The position numbers were made by a program, and so were the translations under genes. From Mytilisepta virgata (taxonomy: Eukaryota; Mollusca; Bivalvia; Mytilida; Mytilidae): a stretch of DNA of 64,000 bases. The notes beneath the pieces are model-generated. The model saw only the letters and a program-made list of their open reading frames with translations, ran no database searches and was not told where the DNA came from. Positions 27,073 to 58,390 of this stretch are shown here, piece after piece. How positions within the stretch are numbered: the stretch's first letter is position 1; every line of letters starts with the position of its first letter. Location of the stretch: assembly GCA_028015205.1 (NCBI GenBank), contig CM051512.1:21359139-21423138 (forward strand), in the 5' to 3' direction.

Positions 27073-30000
27073 TTTTTTTTTTTTCTTTTTAACCATTCAT
27101 AACTTTATTGCACATTATTGCTGTTTTATAACAAATTACTTGGTTACAGCATTGGCCAAGCATCTCTGTGAATTAGTTACTAAATATCCAGAGAAAATAT
27201 TTAGTAAATTTACTTATACTAATATTAGTTGTACATGAAATAACAAAAAAGATATATTAGACAATTTAAATATTACATCAAATTCACATGTTTACGGAGT
27301 TTGTTTCTTTCTTTTCCGATATGGTTCTGTGATTATTAAAAAAAAGTGTATAAATTATACACGTGTGTTTTGAAACTTGAAACTTGAATTTAAAATGTGT
27401 ATTTGGATTAACCCTATATCGAAGTATAATTGCGTATTTCTAGACAATTTTACGGATATTTAAAATTAGGTAGGTATCTCTACAGTACAATTACTCAAAA
27501 CAAATACACGTGACCTTGACAAACTTTGTAGACATGCTTGTTTGTTGTGAACACATACCAATTGACCGATGTAGTATTTATATAAATAAACGTTTTTGCC
27601 AATAAATTACCTGGCTTTTCATTTCTAAAATTGAAAATTTCAACAATGTTTTCTACTTCTTTCTTAAATAAACAAAATACATCAATACTTTTTTCCTTTT
27701 GGTTACTTACATAATGTGCTTTATATACTGAGAAATAAATAACAGTGAGAATAAAATTGAGTTCATAGTAGGCAATATCATGTATTTTATATCCTAAGAT
27801 TAATGTTCTCAAACTAATAACATGTTCTCAAATTTTTAAATATTTTAACAGGTCTTTGATTTTATACCAAAATATATTATTGTAAGGGCACGACAGAAAA
27901 AAATGTTCATAATCTTCCTTAATTTTGCAAATAGGACAAAGATTATCACTAACTAATTGCCATTGCATTAATAGGACTTTGCAGGGCAATATACAATGTA
28001 CTAATTTCCATCTGAACATTTTGAACTTATCATCTTTTAGATATGAAAAGATAAATTTAAATAATTTTTGAAAAGATGGAATAGATTTCTCATTAAATAA
28101 TTTATCCCATTTGATAACCCCAATACAGTCGGACCGCGTCGTTTTTATTTACAGAGTCACGTGACTTTTCATTTGAAAATGGGTCATTTTTAGTAACGTC
28201 AATCACCTGCCGGTTTTTTTGGCCATACATGACGTATGGTTTCAGTTGGGTCTAGGGGATGGTATTAAACGGTTTCTGAGAATATTGTCTTTTCATATTA
28301 CTTAAAAATGGATATTTTTAGCGTGCTTTTCGTTACAAAATTTTACAATCAAAGTTGGTAATGATGCCGACGATTTCGTCACCTCTGGTCAGAAAAAGGA
28401 CAATTTCTTCATAGTCAGTTCTCGGGACGGGGATTTTTAAATGGGAAAAGGTGTGCTGTTACTTTTCTGACGAACAGTTCAAATATTTCTCCGCAAAACC
28501 GAGTGAAACGCAATTCGAGCGAGCTTTTTCTGTGAAAATTACGTGATAAAGGGGGATAATCAGCGTTGACGTTGTCAATAAAATGTAAACAAAGAAGGTA
28601 TGGCGGTAACGATCGATAAAAAAAGGAAATATAAATAAGTTTCACACTTGGTTGTCAAATGATATAATAAATATGTGTCAATAAACATTAAACAAACCAT
28701 ATTTAAGAATAAATAATGTACCAGGGGAAAAGGAAGGGGGTGGTCCTGCAGGTCCTTCCACTTACTTCTATCATTTTTTTTTTTTTTTTTTTTGTGGAGG
28801 GATTCAGGGTCTTTCTGTTGAATAGTAGAATGTGCACAAATGAATTTAAAATTATTTTCCATATAAATTAACAACTGAAAGCCTGGGGAGTAGCTGAAGT
28901 ACTGCTATCATGGCTATAGGTCTATTTGAGTAATGACAGATGTTGGTTTTTTTCAAAAACAGGACTGAAGAATTTTTTCTCACTTTAATTTTGAAAAAAA
29001 ATTACTTGCTCTAATTTTTATTTAAATGGTTTGTGCATTTTGCAATGTGGAAGCTATTAAATAATGGATTTTTGTCTTTATCAGGACCTAAATTGTGAGT
29101 TTTTGTTTAAAAAGTAACAAATTACCAAAAAAAAAAGCATTGGGAAAAAAGAAAATTTTATTAGAATTAAAATTCCATTTATCCATTACTCAGTTGTGAA
29201 AAACTGTAAGGATCTCACATGGACAGATTTATTTTTGCCAGCAAATCACATAAATCATGCATATTCTTTTCAAAAAAAGGAAATTTTACATTTGTACATT
29301 AAGTTATGCCTTCTCAATCTTGTTTTTCATGAATTAATAATTATTGTATTGATTAAGAATAATTATTATTGCTTTTTTTGTGTATTTGACCTGTTTCACC
29401 TATTTCACCTTCTGTAGTGCCAAAATTGGTAAAACAAAAATATACATGTGATTTTATAGACCAATTTCTCATGCTTATTATTGAAATTTGCTGACTTTCC
29501 ATGTAAAAAAGTAAAAATCTGGACATGAACATGAATTAAAAATCATGAAATAATAAAATAAAATCATTTATATAAGAAAAACTGTAATATGGAAGATACT
29601 GGATTTTGAAATTAAAGGCAAAGCACAAAAATTAGAAATTTTCAACAGAATTTAAGTTAATAGGTCTATTAACATGATTAATGCTCTATACATGTACATA
29701 GCATGGTGAAATTCATGTGAATGTAATGAATATTCTTTGAATAAGAGAACACAACCAAAATATAATAAAACTATTACTTGATTGAATCATAGACTATTCT
29801 AACTAAATGGTCCAGATGACACCAGAGGGTAGAAAAATTTAAATCATAAAGGAAAAGAAATTAGATAACCTTACTTACAAGTGGTTATAAAATTTGAAGT
29901 TGTAGATATTACAAAATTACTCTTTTGACAAAAAATTAAGAAATAATACACATAGAGACATATGAAAATCATACAATATTTTCCATCCAAAGTAAAACAA

Positions 30001-32075
30001 ATACACATAAAATATATATTTTGATATACAATTTATTTACTAATACTTTTCCTGTACATTGCCAATGATAATAAATATAACTGGTGGCTAATAGGATGAG
30101 TATTTATGCATAATTTCACAATATTGTAAAGACTAAAAGTGTTCTAATACTATTTATTCAAATATTGTCAGTGAATCTGTTTTTTCTTTAATTTTTAATC
30201 TTATTTTTTTTAAAAATCATCTCATCATGGATTTTTTTCTGTCCATAATATAACCTATTAGATGAACCTGAGTAAAATTTAAAAAAAAAACGTGTATAAT
30301 CAACCAAAAAAATGGGAAGGAGACTTTCCAGGTGACTGATCTTTGAAAATAGACACTCCTCTACAATTTTATGCAGAAAATTGAATATCCAACGTAAATA
30401 AATACTTCAAACGTGTCATTTTGTGAAAACAAGAAAAAACACACTTCATTTCTTTGCATATTTTGATACCCCTGGATATTGCGTAAGAACTATGTAACGG
30501 AGTCTCGGGACAGCCTTTTTAACTTGCAAATGAAAGACCTGATACTATATCTATTTGCAAAACAAAACATTATAGGCTCCTCCCAGTGAAACGGTAAACG
30601 AGCGAGATCTGTTCATTGGCTAAAAAGTGGCAACGTGTGTCGCCAGCCATTTTGAGGTGCACAAAAATACTCACTTCTGATGTCTCATACGTTCATAATT
30701 TTCAGTGTCAGGTGAATACAATAGGCCAGGGTGATAACGAAATTATTTTTACACATATTTCCATCCATGTTATTTGAAAGTCAAAAACTAGCACAACGAT
30801 ATTTACACATTTCACACACGTCATGTCAATCAAAAATTCGAGGCGGGACTACACGCGCCATCTAGTGTTAAAAATTCTGAAATTATCTCCACCTGTTTCT
30901 CTAAAAATAGAATGCACTAGCGTAAATGTGAAAATGGCACTTGGCGGTCCGACTAAATAGGTACGTCTAACGGATTTTGATTTAAGACGGTTTGATATAT
31001 ACATTCTTTTTTCTATTTTCATTAGATCCTGTTTTAGAAACATTATTTTTTGTCATCAATTTTGATTTTAGTTTTAGCCGAAGATTCTGACCTAATGGTA
31101 TCAAGCCAAATTTTCGGAATCGCTTTTTTTATTTGCGATAATTCTGATATAAAATTAATTTTATTCTCTAATTTTGATAATATGTTTTCTTCTGATATTT
31201 GTCCCTGATTGTCAATTAGATCATTAATATATATAATGATACTTTCAATCCAATTCTTAAAATTTAAACATTTTCCTTTAAATAATATAAAACAATTACC
31301 CCAAATAACTTGTTTTCGTATTTCTAAAAAAACTCCTGGGTAATTCCACACTTTGTTGTTTCAAACATATCCATGTTTCAATTATTCTTTGATAAAATTC
31401 CGGTATTTGTTTCCATAAAGATTTGTCGATCATGTTTTTATTATTTAAATTCATTTTAAAAAACAGAAAATTTTGTCCTAATTTGTTGAAATATAATCTT
31501 AGAATTAATGTCCAGTTTGCATCTGGATTCTCTAATAATTGTTTAATCCATTTAATATGTATTGATTTAATATAAGTGTCTATATCTATCATTTTTAGTC
31601 CCCCCCCCCCCCCCTGTGTATAGTCTCTTGTTAAAACAGAGCGTTTAACTTTGTCAGATTTCCCATCCCATATAAATTTATAAACCATATTTTTGAATGT
31701 TTGTAAATATTGTTTATGTATTACAGAATTTGTAGCGATATATGTTAAATTAGGTATCAATAGTGCCTTTACAATCATAATCTTTCCTAATAAAGTGAGT
31801 TTTCTTTTTTTCCACATTTCCACCATTTTGGATGTTTAGTTAATTATCTTTTCCCAGTTCAGTTTTTGACATTCATCCTTGTTATGCCCAAAATATACCC
31901 CTAAACTTTTAATAGGCTTATCTGTCCAGTTTATATTTTCATATTTGTCCTAACTTGTTTTCAATTTCCCTAACCATATTCCATCTGTTTTATTACGATT
32001 AAGTATCAAACCAGAGTAGCTACCAAATTGTTCAATCATATTTAACGCTAGACTAATATCTTTACGGGATTATCT
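27073..32075 (-). mobile_element. 5'-truncated LINE, copy B, interrupted by a DNA transposon
   Basis: Paralogue of 20706-25395 with the same target duplication ATCTTCGCAGTC (27061-27072 and 32076-32087) and a poly(A) tract. The C-terminal motif is fuller here: CPICKIKEDYEHFFLSCP at about 27945-27880, a complete Cys2-His-Cys motif. RT-region frames lie at 31826-31040 and carry different frameshifts from copy A. A run of about 15 C near 31602-31614 marks an unstable homopolymer. Confidence 0.75.
28122..30959. mobile_element. Non-autonomous DNA transposon (2.8 kb), copy B
   Basis: Element 28126-30955 starts CAGTCGGACCGC and ends GGCGGTCCGACTA. It is flanked by AATA (28122-28125 and 30956-30959). 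The terminal bases agree better than in copy A (CGGACC against GGTCCG), but the left end has lost about 18 bases just inside the repeat. No transposase. Confidence 0.7.
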
Positions 32076-33060
32076 ATCTTCGCAGTCTTAGGTATCTGCT
32101 TTTCCATTCCCCTACTGTTGACCGTGTTCACAAATCTTTTATTTGAAAAAAAGGAAATATAATAAGGATGGGCGACATATTTGCCTAAAAATTATTCATC
32201 CATAAGGCCACTTCAAATTTATTTCTAGTTCTTCGGATTTTTTGTAACTAAAATAGGTGCGAGCGAGCGATTTTTTTTATTGATTGTTTTTTTTTTTTTT
32301 TAAATGTTAAATAATTGGACCGCAACCTCAAAATTGATGTAGAAAGAAAAGTTTTTATCTTTGTTTTTTCATAATTTTGGGGGTTTTTTTTGAGCGACAG
32401 AACAATTTTTATTTAAATATTTATGAAAATGGTGAAAATTTTCTTAAATGTGATACAAAATGAAGCGATCAAAGTTTTTTTTTTGACGGTTTGAATCTAT
32501 AATTTGAGGAGCGAGCGAGTCCGAAGAACAATTGATTAATTTGGAGTGGCCTGATGTATTTGCGAGTTAATGTAAATAATGTTTTAAAAAAAAACATCTG
32601 AGATGCAAATCAGTAGTAATATTTCTCATTTTCTTCCGTTTCGATACTAATAAAAATGTTAAGTTTTTGTGACATGTAAAGAAATTATAGGTTTATTTAT
32701 TATAACCTTATTCTGGCGAGTTCATAGTTGAAAGGAATGTCACTGAATTTCTGTCCCCATACTTAAGTGCCATTATTTTGACCACTCTGTCTGACAACTC
32801 TTTCACCATGAGCGGAACGATCTTGGCATTCCCTTTCTGTAATCCCTTGCTGTACCAGTCATGTATGTATCATTTTCAAAAAGATCCATACAAATTTGTG
32901 GGCTTGAGAAAGCATTGTCACCGACAATTTGATGGTGTTTCCCAAAATATGGTGCTGTCAGTTTCGAAACAACCTCGTATCCCATTCCATTAACATGTTG
33001 ACGCTCAACAAGGAATCTTTTAATTTAGGAAAAGTTTTATTTAATTTGTTCCTTTCAAAC
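32076..33060 (-). pseudogene. piggyBac transposase relic, upstream part (inner block B)
   Basis: Minus strand 32985-32803 reads MGYEVVSKLTAPYFGKHHQI, then VGDNAFSSP, DLFENDTYMTGTARDYRKG. The first base of the V-D-N block has changed to V-G-D-N. Contains the GTTCTTCGGA MITE with both ends at about 32226-32530. Confidence 0.65.
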
Positions 33061-33568
33061 CAAATTAACTGGATAATTTACATTAGTAATACCAAAAAAA
33101 TAGAAACTGTGCGGGGTTATTAATATCAGTATTTTCAAATATTTGACACCAATGAAAGTTCGTACCAACACTCTTTTAATTAGAGTTCGAAATATACTCT
33201 GATTTGAATTCATACGTTTTAATATTTGTCTAGACCAATGGAATCTCAGTCAGGTTACACCATTCAAATCGCACGATTCTAACCACACAAACCACACACA
33301 CGCGATTCGCACGTTGCAAACACACGAATCACACAACACGTTACTTGATTATTTTGGTGATTTACACGTTCAACAAAGTGTACCCAGATATCCAAAATCT
33401 GCACCGGGATACAGATGAACGATTCATTTGTATATAAATGAAAATCAGATTTGTAGTTGGATCAATGTAAAAATTTATTAAAATGCCACTTTTATTGAAA
33501 ATATTTAAGGTTTTAGAATCATGGATAAAATTTTATCGTAAAAAATGATATGATTTGAACCTCGGTTG
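33061..33568. other. AT-rich non-coding stretch with short inverted repeats
   Basis: Paralogue of 5330-5878. The CGCACGTT/ACACACGAATC word repeat (about 33280-33350) is shorter than in unit 1. No gene. Confidence 0.5.
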
Positions 33569-34874
33569 TTAGCTCACCTGGCCAAAGGCCATGTGAGCTT
33601 TTGTCGTCACTTGGCGTCCGTCGTCCGTCCGTCCGGCTGTAAACTTCTACATTTTCATCTTCTCCTCTGAAACCCCTGGACTTATTGAACTGAAACTTGG
33701 CCTGTAGCTTTTATTGAAGATCCTTTACAAATGCATAAATCATCCGGGTCCGTGAAACAAAATGGCCGCCATAATCATTTACATGTTCTGATTGGTTGAA
33801 ATATTTAAAACTTCTTCTTCTCTGAAACCGTTAAGCCAAATGAACTGATTTTTTGGTATGGAGCATCTATAGAAGGTCCTTTACACAGTTTGCATAACTC
33901 ATCCCGGTCCGTGAAATAAAATAGCCGCCATGAGAATTTACATTTACTGATTGGTCGAAATTTAAAACTTCTTCTCCTCTGAAACCGTAAAACCAAATGA
34001 ACTGATTTTTGGTATGGAGCATCTATGGAAGGTCCTTTACAAAGTTTGCATAAATCATCTTGGTCCTTGAAACAAAATGTTCTGATTGGTCGAAATTTAA
34101 AACTTCTTCTTCTCTGAAACCGTAAAGCCAAATGAACTAAGTTTTCGTATTGAGCATCTGTGGAAGGTCTTTACAAAGTTTGCAAAACTCATCCCGGCCC
34201 GGGAACAAAATGGCCGCCATGAGCATTTACATGTTCTGATTGGTCGAAATGTAAAACTTCTTCTCCTTTGAAACCGTAAAGCCAAATGAACTGATTTTTG
34301 ATATGGAACATCTATGGAAGGTCCTTTACAAAGTTTGCATAAATCATCCCGGTCCGTGAAACAAAATGGCTGCCGTGAGCATTTACATGTTCTGATTGGT
34401 CGAAATTTAAAACTTCTCTGAAACCGTAAATTACATGAACTGATTTTTGGTGTGGAGCATCTATGGAAGGTCTTTTACGAAATTTGCATAAATCATCCGG
34501 GTCCGTAAAACAAAATGGCCATCATGAGCATTTACATGTTCTGAATAGTCGAAATTTAAAGCTTCTTCTCTTCTGAAACCGTAAAGCCAAATGAACTGAT
34601 TTTTGGTATGGAGCATCTATGGAAGGTCCTTTACAAACTTTGCATTAATATTTCTAGTCCGTGAAGCAAAATGGCCACCAGAAACCTTTGTATGTTCTGA
34701 TTGGTCGAAATTTAAGACCTCCTCTGAAACCGTTTGGCCAGTAAACTTATACTTGGTATGAAGCATTAATAGAAGATCATTTACAAAGTTTCCAGAAATC
34801 AGTCTAGTCTGTCAAGTCAAATCAAAAGTTTGTGACTGCCAAGCGATACAGGTTCAGCCCACTGAGCCTCTTGT
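33569..34874 (+). mobile_element. Hairpin-headed tandem-array element (Helentron-like), unit 2 copy
   Basis: Head hairpin GCTCACCTGGCC-AAA-GGCCATGTGAGC at about 33572-33600, then TCACTTGGCGTCCGTCGTCCG. About seven ~150-158 bp units follow, each with AAAATGGCCGCCAT and TGGTATGGAGCATCTATGGAAGG. The end hairpin, AGGTTCAGCCCACTGAGCCT, is followed by CTTG and a T run. Left flank ends in TT, right flank starts TTT, and no target duplication is seen. Confidence 0.6.
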
Positions 34875-35420
34875 TTATACATTAATATCACCGTGTCCAA
34901 TATACAAATTTTGTTCACATACACCACATCATATATTTGCTCAAAACACAATATTGGCATATTTTGCTGCAGTATTAAATAATTTATGTAAGTCAGTAAT
35001 ATTCATGTTAGCACACACTATATAACAACAGAGATAAAAATAAACTGTTAAAATGTACATGGCGGAGCTTTTGGATTTTTGACGACACTTCAACGAAAGT
35101 GTCGAAATTTGTAAGGGTTTGAAGGATAACTTATGAATGTAATTACTTGAACTTCTTTCTGTATTATCAAAGTGTTCCGCTGAATTATTTGTTTTCTCTA
35201 CATTAGTAATCGTCAGAAGAAATCTGCAAGCAAAAATATATTTGCCTCTATCGAAGCCTAATATCAGTGACCCAGTCGCACACGATCACTGTCTCCACTT
35301 GTGACATGTGTTTCTCAACCCAGAAGGGTCATGCGAGATTCGAGATTCGACATTCCATATTAAATAATCCAATTTCTAAATTTCTGTCACCGATCATTTA
35401 TATTCGACTGATGGTCAGTC

Positions 35421-35802
35421 TTATCGTTAAAATTGACGGCTTCGGTGGTCTCGTGGTAGCGTGCTCGCCCCGAATGCGGAGGGTCACAGGTTTGATCCCC
35501 GGCCGGGTCAAATCACAGACATAATAATTGGTATTTGCTGCTTCTCCGCCAAGCACGCGGCATCTAGGAGTAAAAGCAATGAACTGATCGACTCAAAGTC
35601 AGGATAGTGTGTCTGGTTGGGGTGGTATGTCTTCCTGCGTACTAATACCTCGTCCGCTTCGTTGAAAATCCGGCTAAGCATGTCGATCTTGTACAAAGCA
35701 GGGATCATATTCATATCATATCAACATGTTCTCGTCCTGATGTATACTTAATGATAGCCACTGGACGTTAAACAATATTTCACCCACCCATCTTATCGTT
35801 AA
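35421..35802 (+). mobile_element. Full-length tRNA-derived SINE
   Basis: SINE 35436-35792. The head resembles a tRNA: A-box region GGTGGTCTCGTGGTAGCGTG (35444-35463) and B box GGTTTGATCCC (35489-35499), giving an internal Pol III promoter. The body is unrelated to tRNA and ends GGACGTTAAACAATA with ACCC-type tail repeats. Flanked by TTATCGTTAA (35421-35430 and 35793-35802), extendable to 15 bp with two mismatches. The type is common in molluscs. Its 3' half is kept at 6858-7033, so insertion preceded the 12.6-kb duplication. Confidence 0.8.
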
Positions 35803-36061
35803 CATTAATATTGAAAGAAGCACCACATGCCCCTAAAATCTTGTCTTATTTCCATTTGCTGTAAACTGCTATATTCTTCTATTTCTTGTTCATCAATTTT
35901 GGTTATAAAAAACGGCAAAACATAACTTATCTGCCATAAGACTTACATCTATGCCTGTGAACGGATTGTGTCAAGATAAAAAATGTGTTAATACATGTAA
36001 AAAGCAAGCAAATGTGTTCATGTATATTTTGCAGATATTATACGAACACAGCAGTTAAAAT

Positions 36062-54538
<18,477 letters not shown>

Positions 54539-54611
54539 AGACGAATCAGTTGTAGGGAATTAATGTTTTTACTTTTTAGTTGACTTGTTAGAATATTATT
54601 CAGATGCATAG

Positions 54612-54617
54612 AATAAA
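54612..54617 (+). terminator. Poly(A) signal of FMO copy 2
   Basis: AATAAA, 74 nt after the stop, conserved with 12000-12005. Confidence 0.6.
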
Positions 54618-55003
54618 ACTATTTTTTTCCTTTCGAATATACGCTAAACTAAAGTTCTTAAATATGGGTTATCTGATTATCTCTTGACCAAAGCAGAATA
54701 TTTTTTTTCAAAATTTGATTTTTTATAAAGCATATTGATTTACATTCAGTTTAAGAATCTTTTCTATCTTTGTTCAACCTTGAAATTAGTATTTTAAAGA
54801 CATATGATGTTGATAAAGAATAGGCTGGGTTGGATTATTAAAACAATCTATAGCAATGCTATAATATATTTACAATATATTTTATACTATATAGGACAAC
54901 ATTTATAGAAGAACAATAAATATAGACTATATCGCTTTACTTCATAGGCCACACGCATATAAATATAGTTGAATTATTATATAATACCTCAGAGGGCTAT
55001 ATC

Positions 55004-56750
55004 AAAAAAAAAAGACTCCCAAGAGCCTGTATGGCTCACCTGGATTTAAATTTTCCTCACTAAAATTTTAAGTGTTGCAGTCAATTCTTAAATGAATTTT
55101 CCCATAGGGTCCTATATTAAAATTCAGCTGTGGCGACCATCTTGGTTGACAAGACGGGTGATCGGACACAATTTTGAACGAGGACCGATGCTGCCAACTT
55201 TAGTTCCAATTGTCTCAGTAGTTTCAGACGAAAAGATTTTTGAGTGAATCGGTTCCTATGTAAAACTAAGTTCGGATGTGGTGGCCATCTTGAATCACAG
55301 TTCACGAAATCGGACATATTTCTGAAAGAGGACCTCCTAAGTACCATGGCTGCAAAAATCTGGTTCCGATTGGTCAAGTGGTTTCAGACAAGAAGATTTT
55401 TCAATGGATTTTCCCGTAAGGCCCTATGATAAAATAAGTTCGGCTGTGGTTGCCATATTGGTTGACAGTACGGGCCATCGGACACAATTCTGAAAGAGGA
55501 CCATCTAAGGACCATTGCTACCAAGTCTAGTTCTAACTGGATTAGTGGTTTCAGACAAGAAGATTTTTGACTGAATTTCCGATAGTGTCCTATGTTAAAC
55601 TAAGTTCGGCTGTAGCGCCTATCGGTTGACAGTCCGGGTCATCGGACACATTTCTGAAAGAGGACCATCTAAGGGCCACTGCTGCCAAGTCTGGTTCAAA
55701 TTGGTCAAGTGGTTTCAGACAAGAAGATTTTCCCATAGGGCACTATGTTAAACTAAGTTCGGCTGTGGCGGCCATCTTGGTTAACAGTTTGTGTCGTCGA
55801 CATTATTCTGAAAGAAAAACTCCTAAGGAACATTACTGCTTAGTTTGATTCTAATTGGCCTTGTAGTTTCATAGAAGATTTTTTTTAATTCATCCCCCTT
55901 TTTTATTTTTAGTAACAGCAGCCATGTCGGTTGGAAGTCGGGATGCCGAAAATAATATGGAAGGGAGCGATTCAAGGACCATTCCACCAAAGTTTGGTCC
56001 CAAATGGCCCAGTGGTTTCAGAGAAGAAGATCTTTAAACAAAAGTTTGTCTGACGCTGTCTTTAAAGGGCAAAAACTCCTACAAGGGGTCAACCAATGAT
56101 TTTGGTCATGTTGACTTATTTGTAGAACTTACTTTGTTGAACTTTTTTGCTGTCTACAGTTTGTCTTTATCTATAAAAATATTCAAGATAATAACCTAAA
56201 ATTAACAATTCAGGGGCAATAACCCAACAAAGGGTTGACAGATTCTTCTGAAAATTCCATAGCAGGTAGATCTTGACCGGATGAACATTTTTACCAATGT
56301 CAGTTTTGTTCTAAATGCTTTAGTTTTTGAGATATAAGACAACAAGAGTGGACACACTACATGTCTCGCTTGAGTATCCACATGGACACATAATAATGAT
56401 TTTCTGATACTGGACATATTGCAAGTCAAAGGAAAATATGTTAAAAGAAATTGAGGTCAAGGTCAAAAGGCAGGTGTCATACCGACATGTACACACCAAG
56501 AACTATCTATTGACCAAATACAGTGGGTCTAGGTATTACCGTTTCTGAGAAATAAACTTAACCACGAAAAAGTGACAAAGTCACTCGAGCATGAAAATGA
56601 GATCAAGGTCCCAAGTCAGATGTCAGACTGGCATGTATCCACTAAGAAGTATCTGTAGACAAATTTGGTTGGCCTGGTGTTACTGTCCACTTTCATAGAA
56701 CTCCACAAACGGGTCGACAAACAACTCTGGTAGGAAATGTGTTCTAAAAG
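55004..56750 (-). mobile_element. Tandem-array element, reverse orientation, unit 2 copy
   Basis: Paralogue of 12401-14200. Keeps more of the 3' end: read on the minus strand, CCAGGTGAGCCATACAGG, then hairpin AGGCTCTTGGGAGTCT and a T run. ~165-bp units at about 55075-56030; the CAGTGGGTCTAGGTATTAC array is shorter here (about two units). No gene. Confidence 0.5.
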
Positions 56751-57544
56751 AAGAAAAAATTACAAAACTGCAATAAAAACAAAAATGGAAAAGCTCGTTA
56801 AAAATCCGGCATGAATTTCGTAAAAAATCATGCTGTCGCAGGACAGCCGCGGTGCATAAACAATGATCGAATTCGTTTGTGTCTAGTTTTAGCAAATTTC
56901 AGTATAATAGAAACCCCGTTTTGAAACAGAAATTGACAGACAGAGGTTGGTTGGCCATAGTTAGGTCACATGCCAGATCTCCCAGATATGACTGGAAAAA
57001 TGACGGATGATCATCACAACCAAACTAAATTTTCTTGAAGTCTTTATTCCACATCGTTAATTTCAGATTGTAGCTATGAGGACATATGTTAGAAAAAAGA
57101 TCGATATGTGTCGTATGATGTAGTATGAAGTAGCATTGAAGACAAGACCCTGTCTTGAGCCCTTCATTAGCATAAATATCTGTTTTCCCATTTTTACCAT
57201 TTAATTGTATCATAAGGATACTAATATACCATATATTTACACATAATACACATTGATAGTAAACATGTGTGTTATGAGTAAATATAGTTTATATTAATAT
57301 CACAAGGTCCTGTCCTCAAGCAACTGTGGTAGCATTGGTCCAGGAAACATTTGGTGTTCTTTAGTTTCCTTTCTGGTAACTCGAAGATTTTTATACACGA
57401 TTGATGTTACGTAAAAGTTTCCAAGGTTAAAAGTTCTGTCGACACCTAAGGAATGTTCTGTTTCTTCTTAGAAAGGAAATGCTTTTAGTCTGTCATTTGA
57501 TGTTCGGTGTAACATACTACAGAAGGTACTTGATCTTTGTTGTA

Positions 57545-58390
57545 GAATAGAGAATGGAAACGGGGAATGTGTCAAAGAGACAACAACCCGACCCAAGAGC
57601 AGAAAACAGCTCAAGGCTGCCAATGGGTCTTCAATGCAGAGAGAAAATCCCGCACCCGGAGACGGGCTTCAGCTGGCCCCTAAACAATAATGTATACTAG
57701 GTCAACAAAACGGACGGCACACTAAACTACGAAACATAAAAATAAACCAAAATTCAAAAAAACACACAAGACTAACAAAGGCTAGAGATTACTGACTTGG
57801 GATAGGCGCAAAATGCGCGGGACTAAACATGTTTTGTGAGATCGCAACCCTCCCCCTATACTCTAGCCAATGTGGAATAAACAAACACACAGTAAAACTC
57901 AGTTCAAAAGATGTCCGATTCCGATGTTTAAAAAAGGTAACAGAAGAAACTAAGCAAAATGAGAATGATCAATATATATTAACAAAGGACTACTAGCAGT
58001 TACTGACATGCCAACTCCAAACCTCAATTAAACTGATCGATTGGTTGATTGATTGTTGTTTAACGCCGTGCTGGCGGTATTTCAGCCAATATCACGGCTT
58101 TTAAACTGATCCAAATATTATGTCTATATCATATAGAAAATCAGCCATAATCCCTCCCGTTAGGGGTTTCGTATCATGCCATGATAAATTATACGAGAAG
58201 AACATAACCCGTATCATGCCAACAACTGGTTTTAGAATTAATGTGTTTATTTCCGATGCAAAGACCCTATGAGTGAATCAATATTAATTTTACAAAATGC
58301 CATTTTTAATGACTTGACAACAGTATCGTAACTATATCCCTTGTTGATAAATCTGTTTAAAGGTTTCATTAGCTTTGTGTATATTTTGTT
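57545..58390 (-). mobile_element. Reverse-transcriptase element (mussel family), 3' part
   Basis: Minus strand. 58385-58255 encodes the protein C-terminus KLMKPLNRFINKGYSYDTVV, KSLKMAF, DSLIGSLHRK and a stop. A 3' UTR follows, with GGCATGATACGAAACCCC and a terminal part that matches 14358-14490. Interrupted by a 63-bp SINE tail (58038-58100). Its upstream edge at about 58390 abuts the FLYWCH/MULE relic. The 12.6-kb duplication ends at 57677 inside this element. Confidence 0.65.
58028..58110 (-). mobile_element. 63-bp SINE tail with 10-bp target duplication
   Basis: Insert 58038-58100 is flanked by TTAAACTGAT (58028-58037 and 58101-58110). On the minus strand it reads ...CACGGCGTTAAACAACAATC with CAAT-type repeats, the 3' tail of a molluscan SINE. 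An extreme 5' truncation. Confidence 0.7.

Larger units (their letters stand above)
26368..33150. repeat. Inner tandem duplication, block B
   Basis: Paralogue of 20015-26367. Differences include about 228 extra bases at 28693-28920 inside the DNA transposon and about 85 bases at 26836-26925 inside the piggyBac relic that block A lacks. The left end of the GTTCTTCGGA MITE is kept here but lost in block A. Confidence 0.85.

Noticed and set aside
33805..34285. Two minus-strand frames with a repeated FRRRSFKFRPI phrase
   Set aside because: The phrase repeats at the array period; it is a translation of the tandem repeat.
35441..35512. Stand-alone tRNA gene
   Set aside because: A and B boxes are present, but the 3' acceptor half is missing, the sequence runs into a SINE body and the unit has target duplications; it is the head of a SINE.
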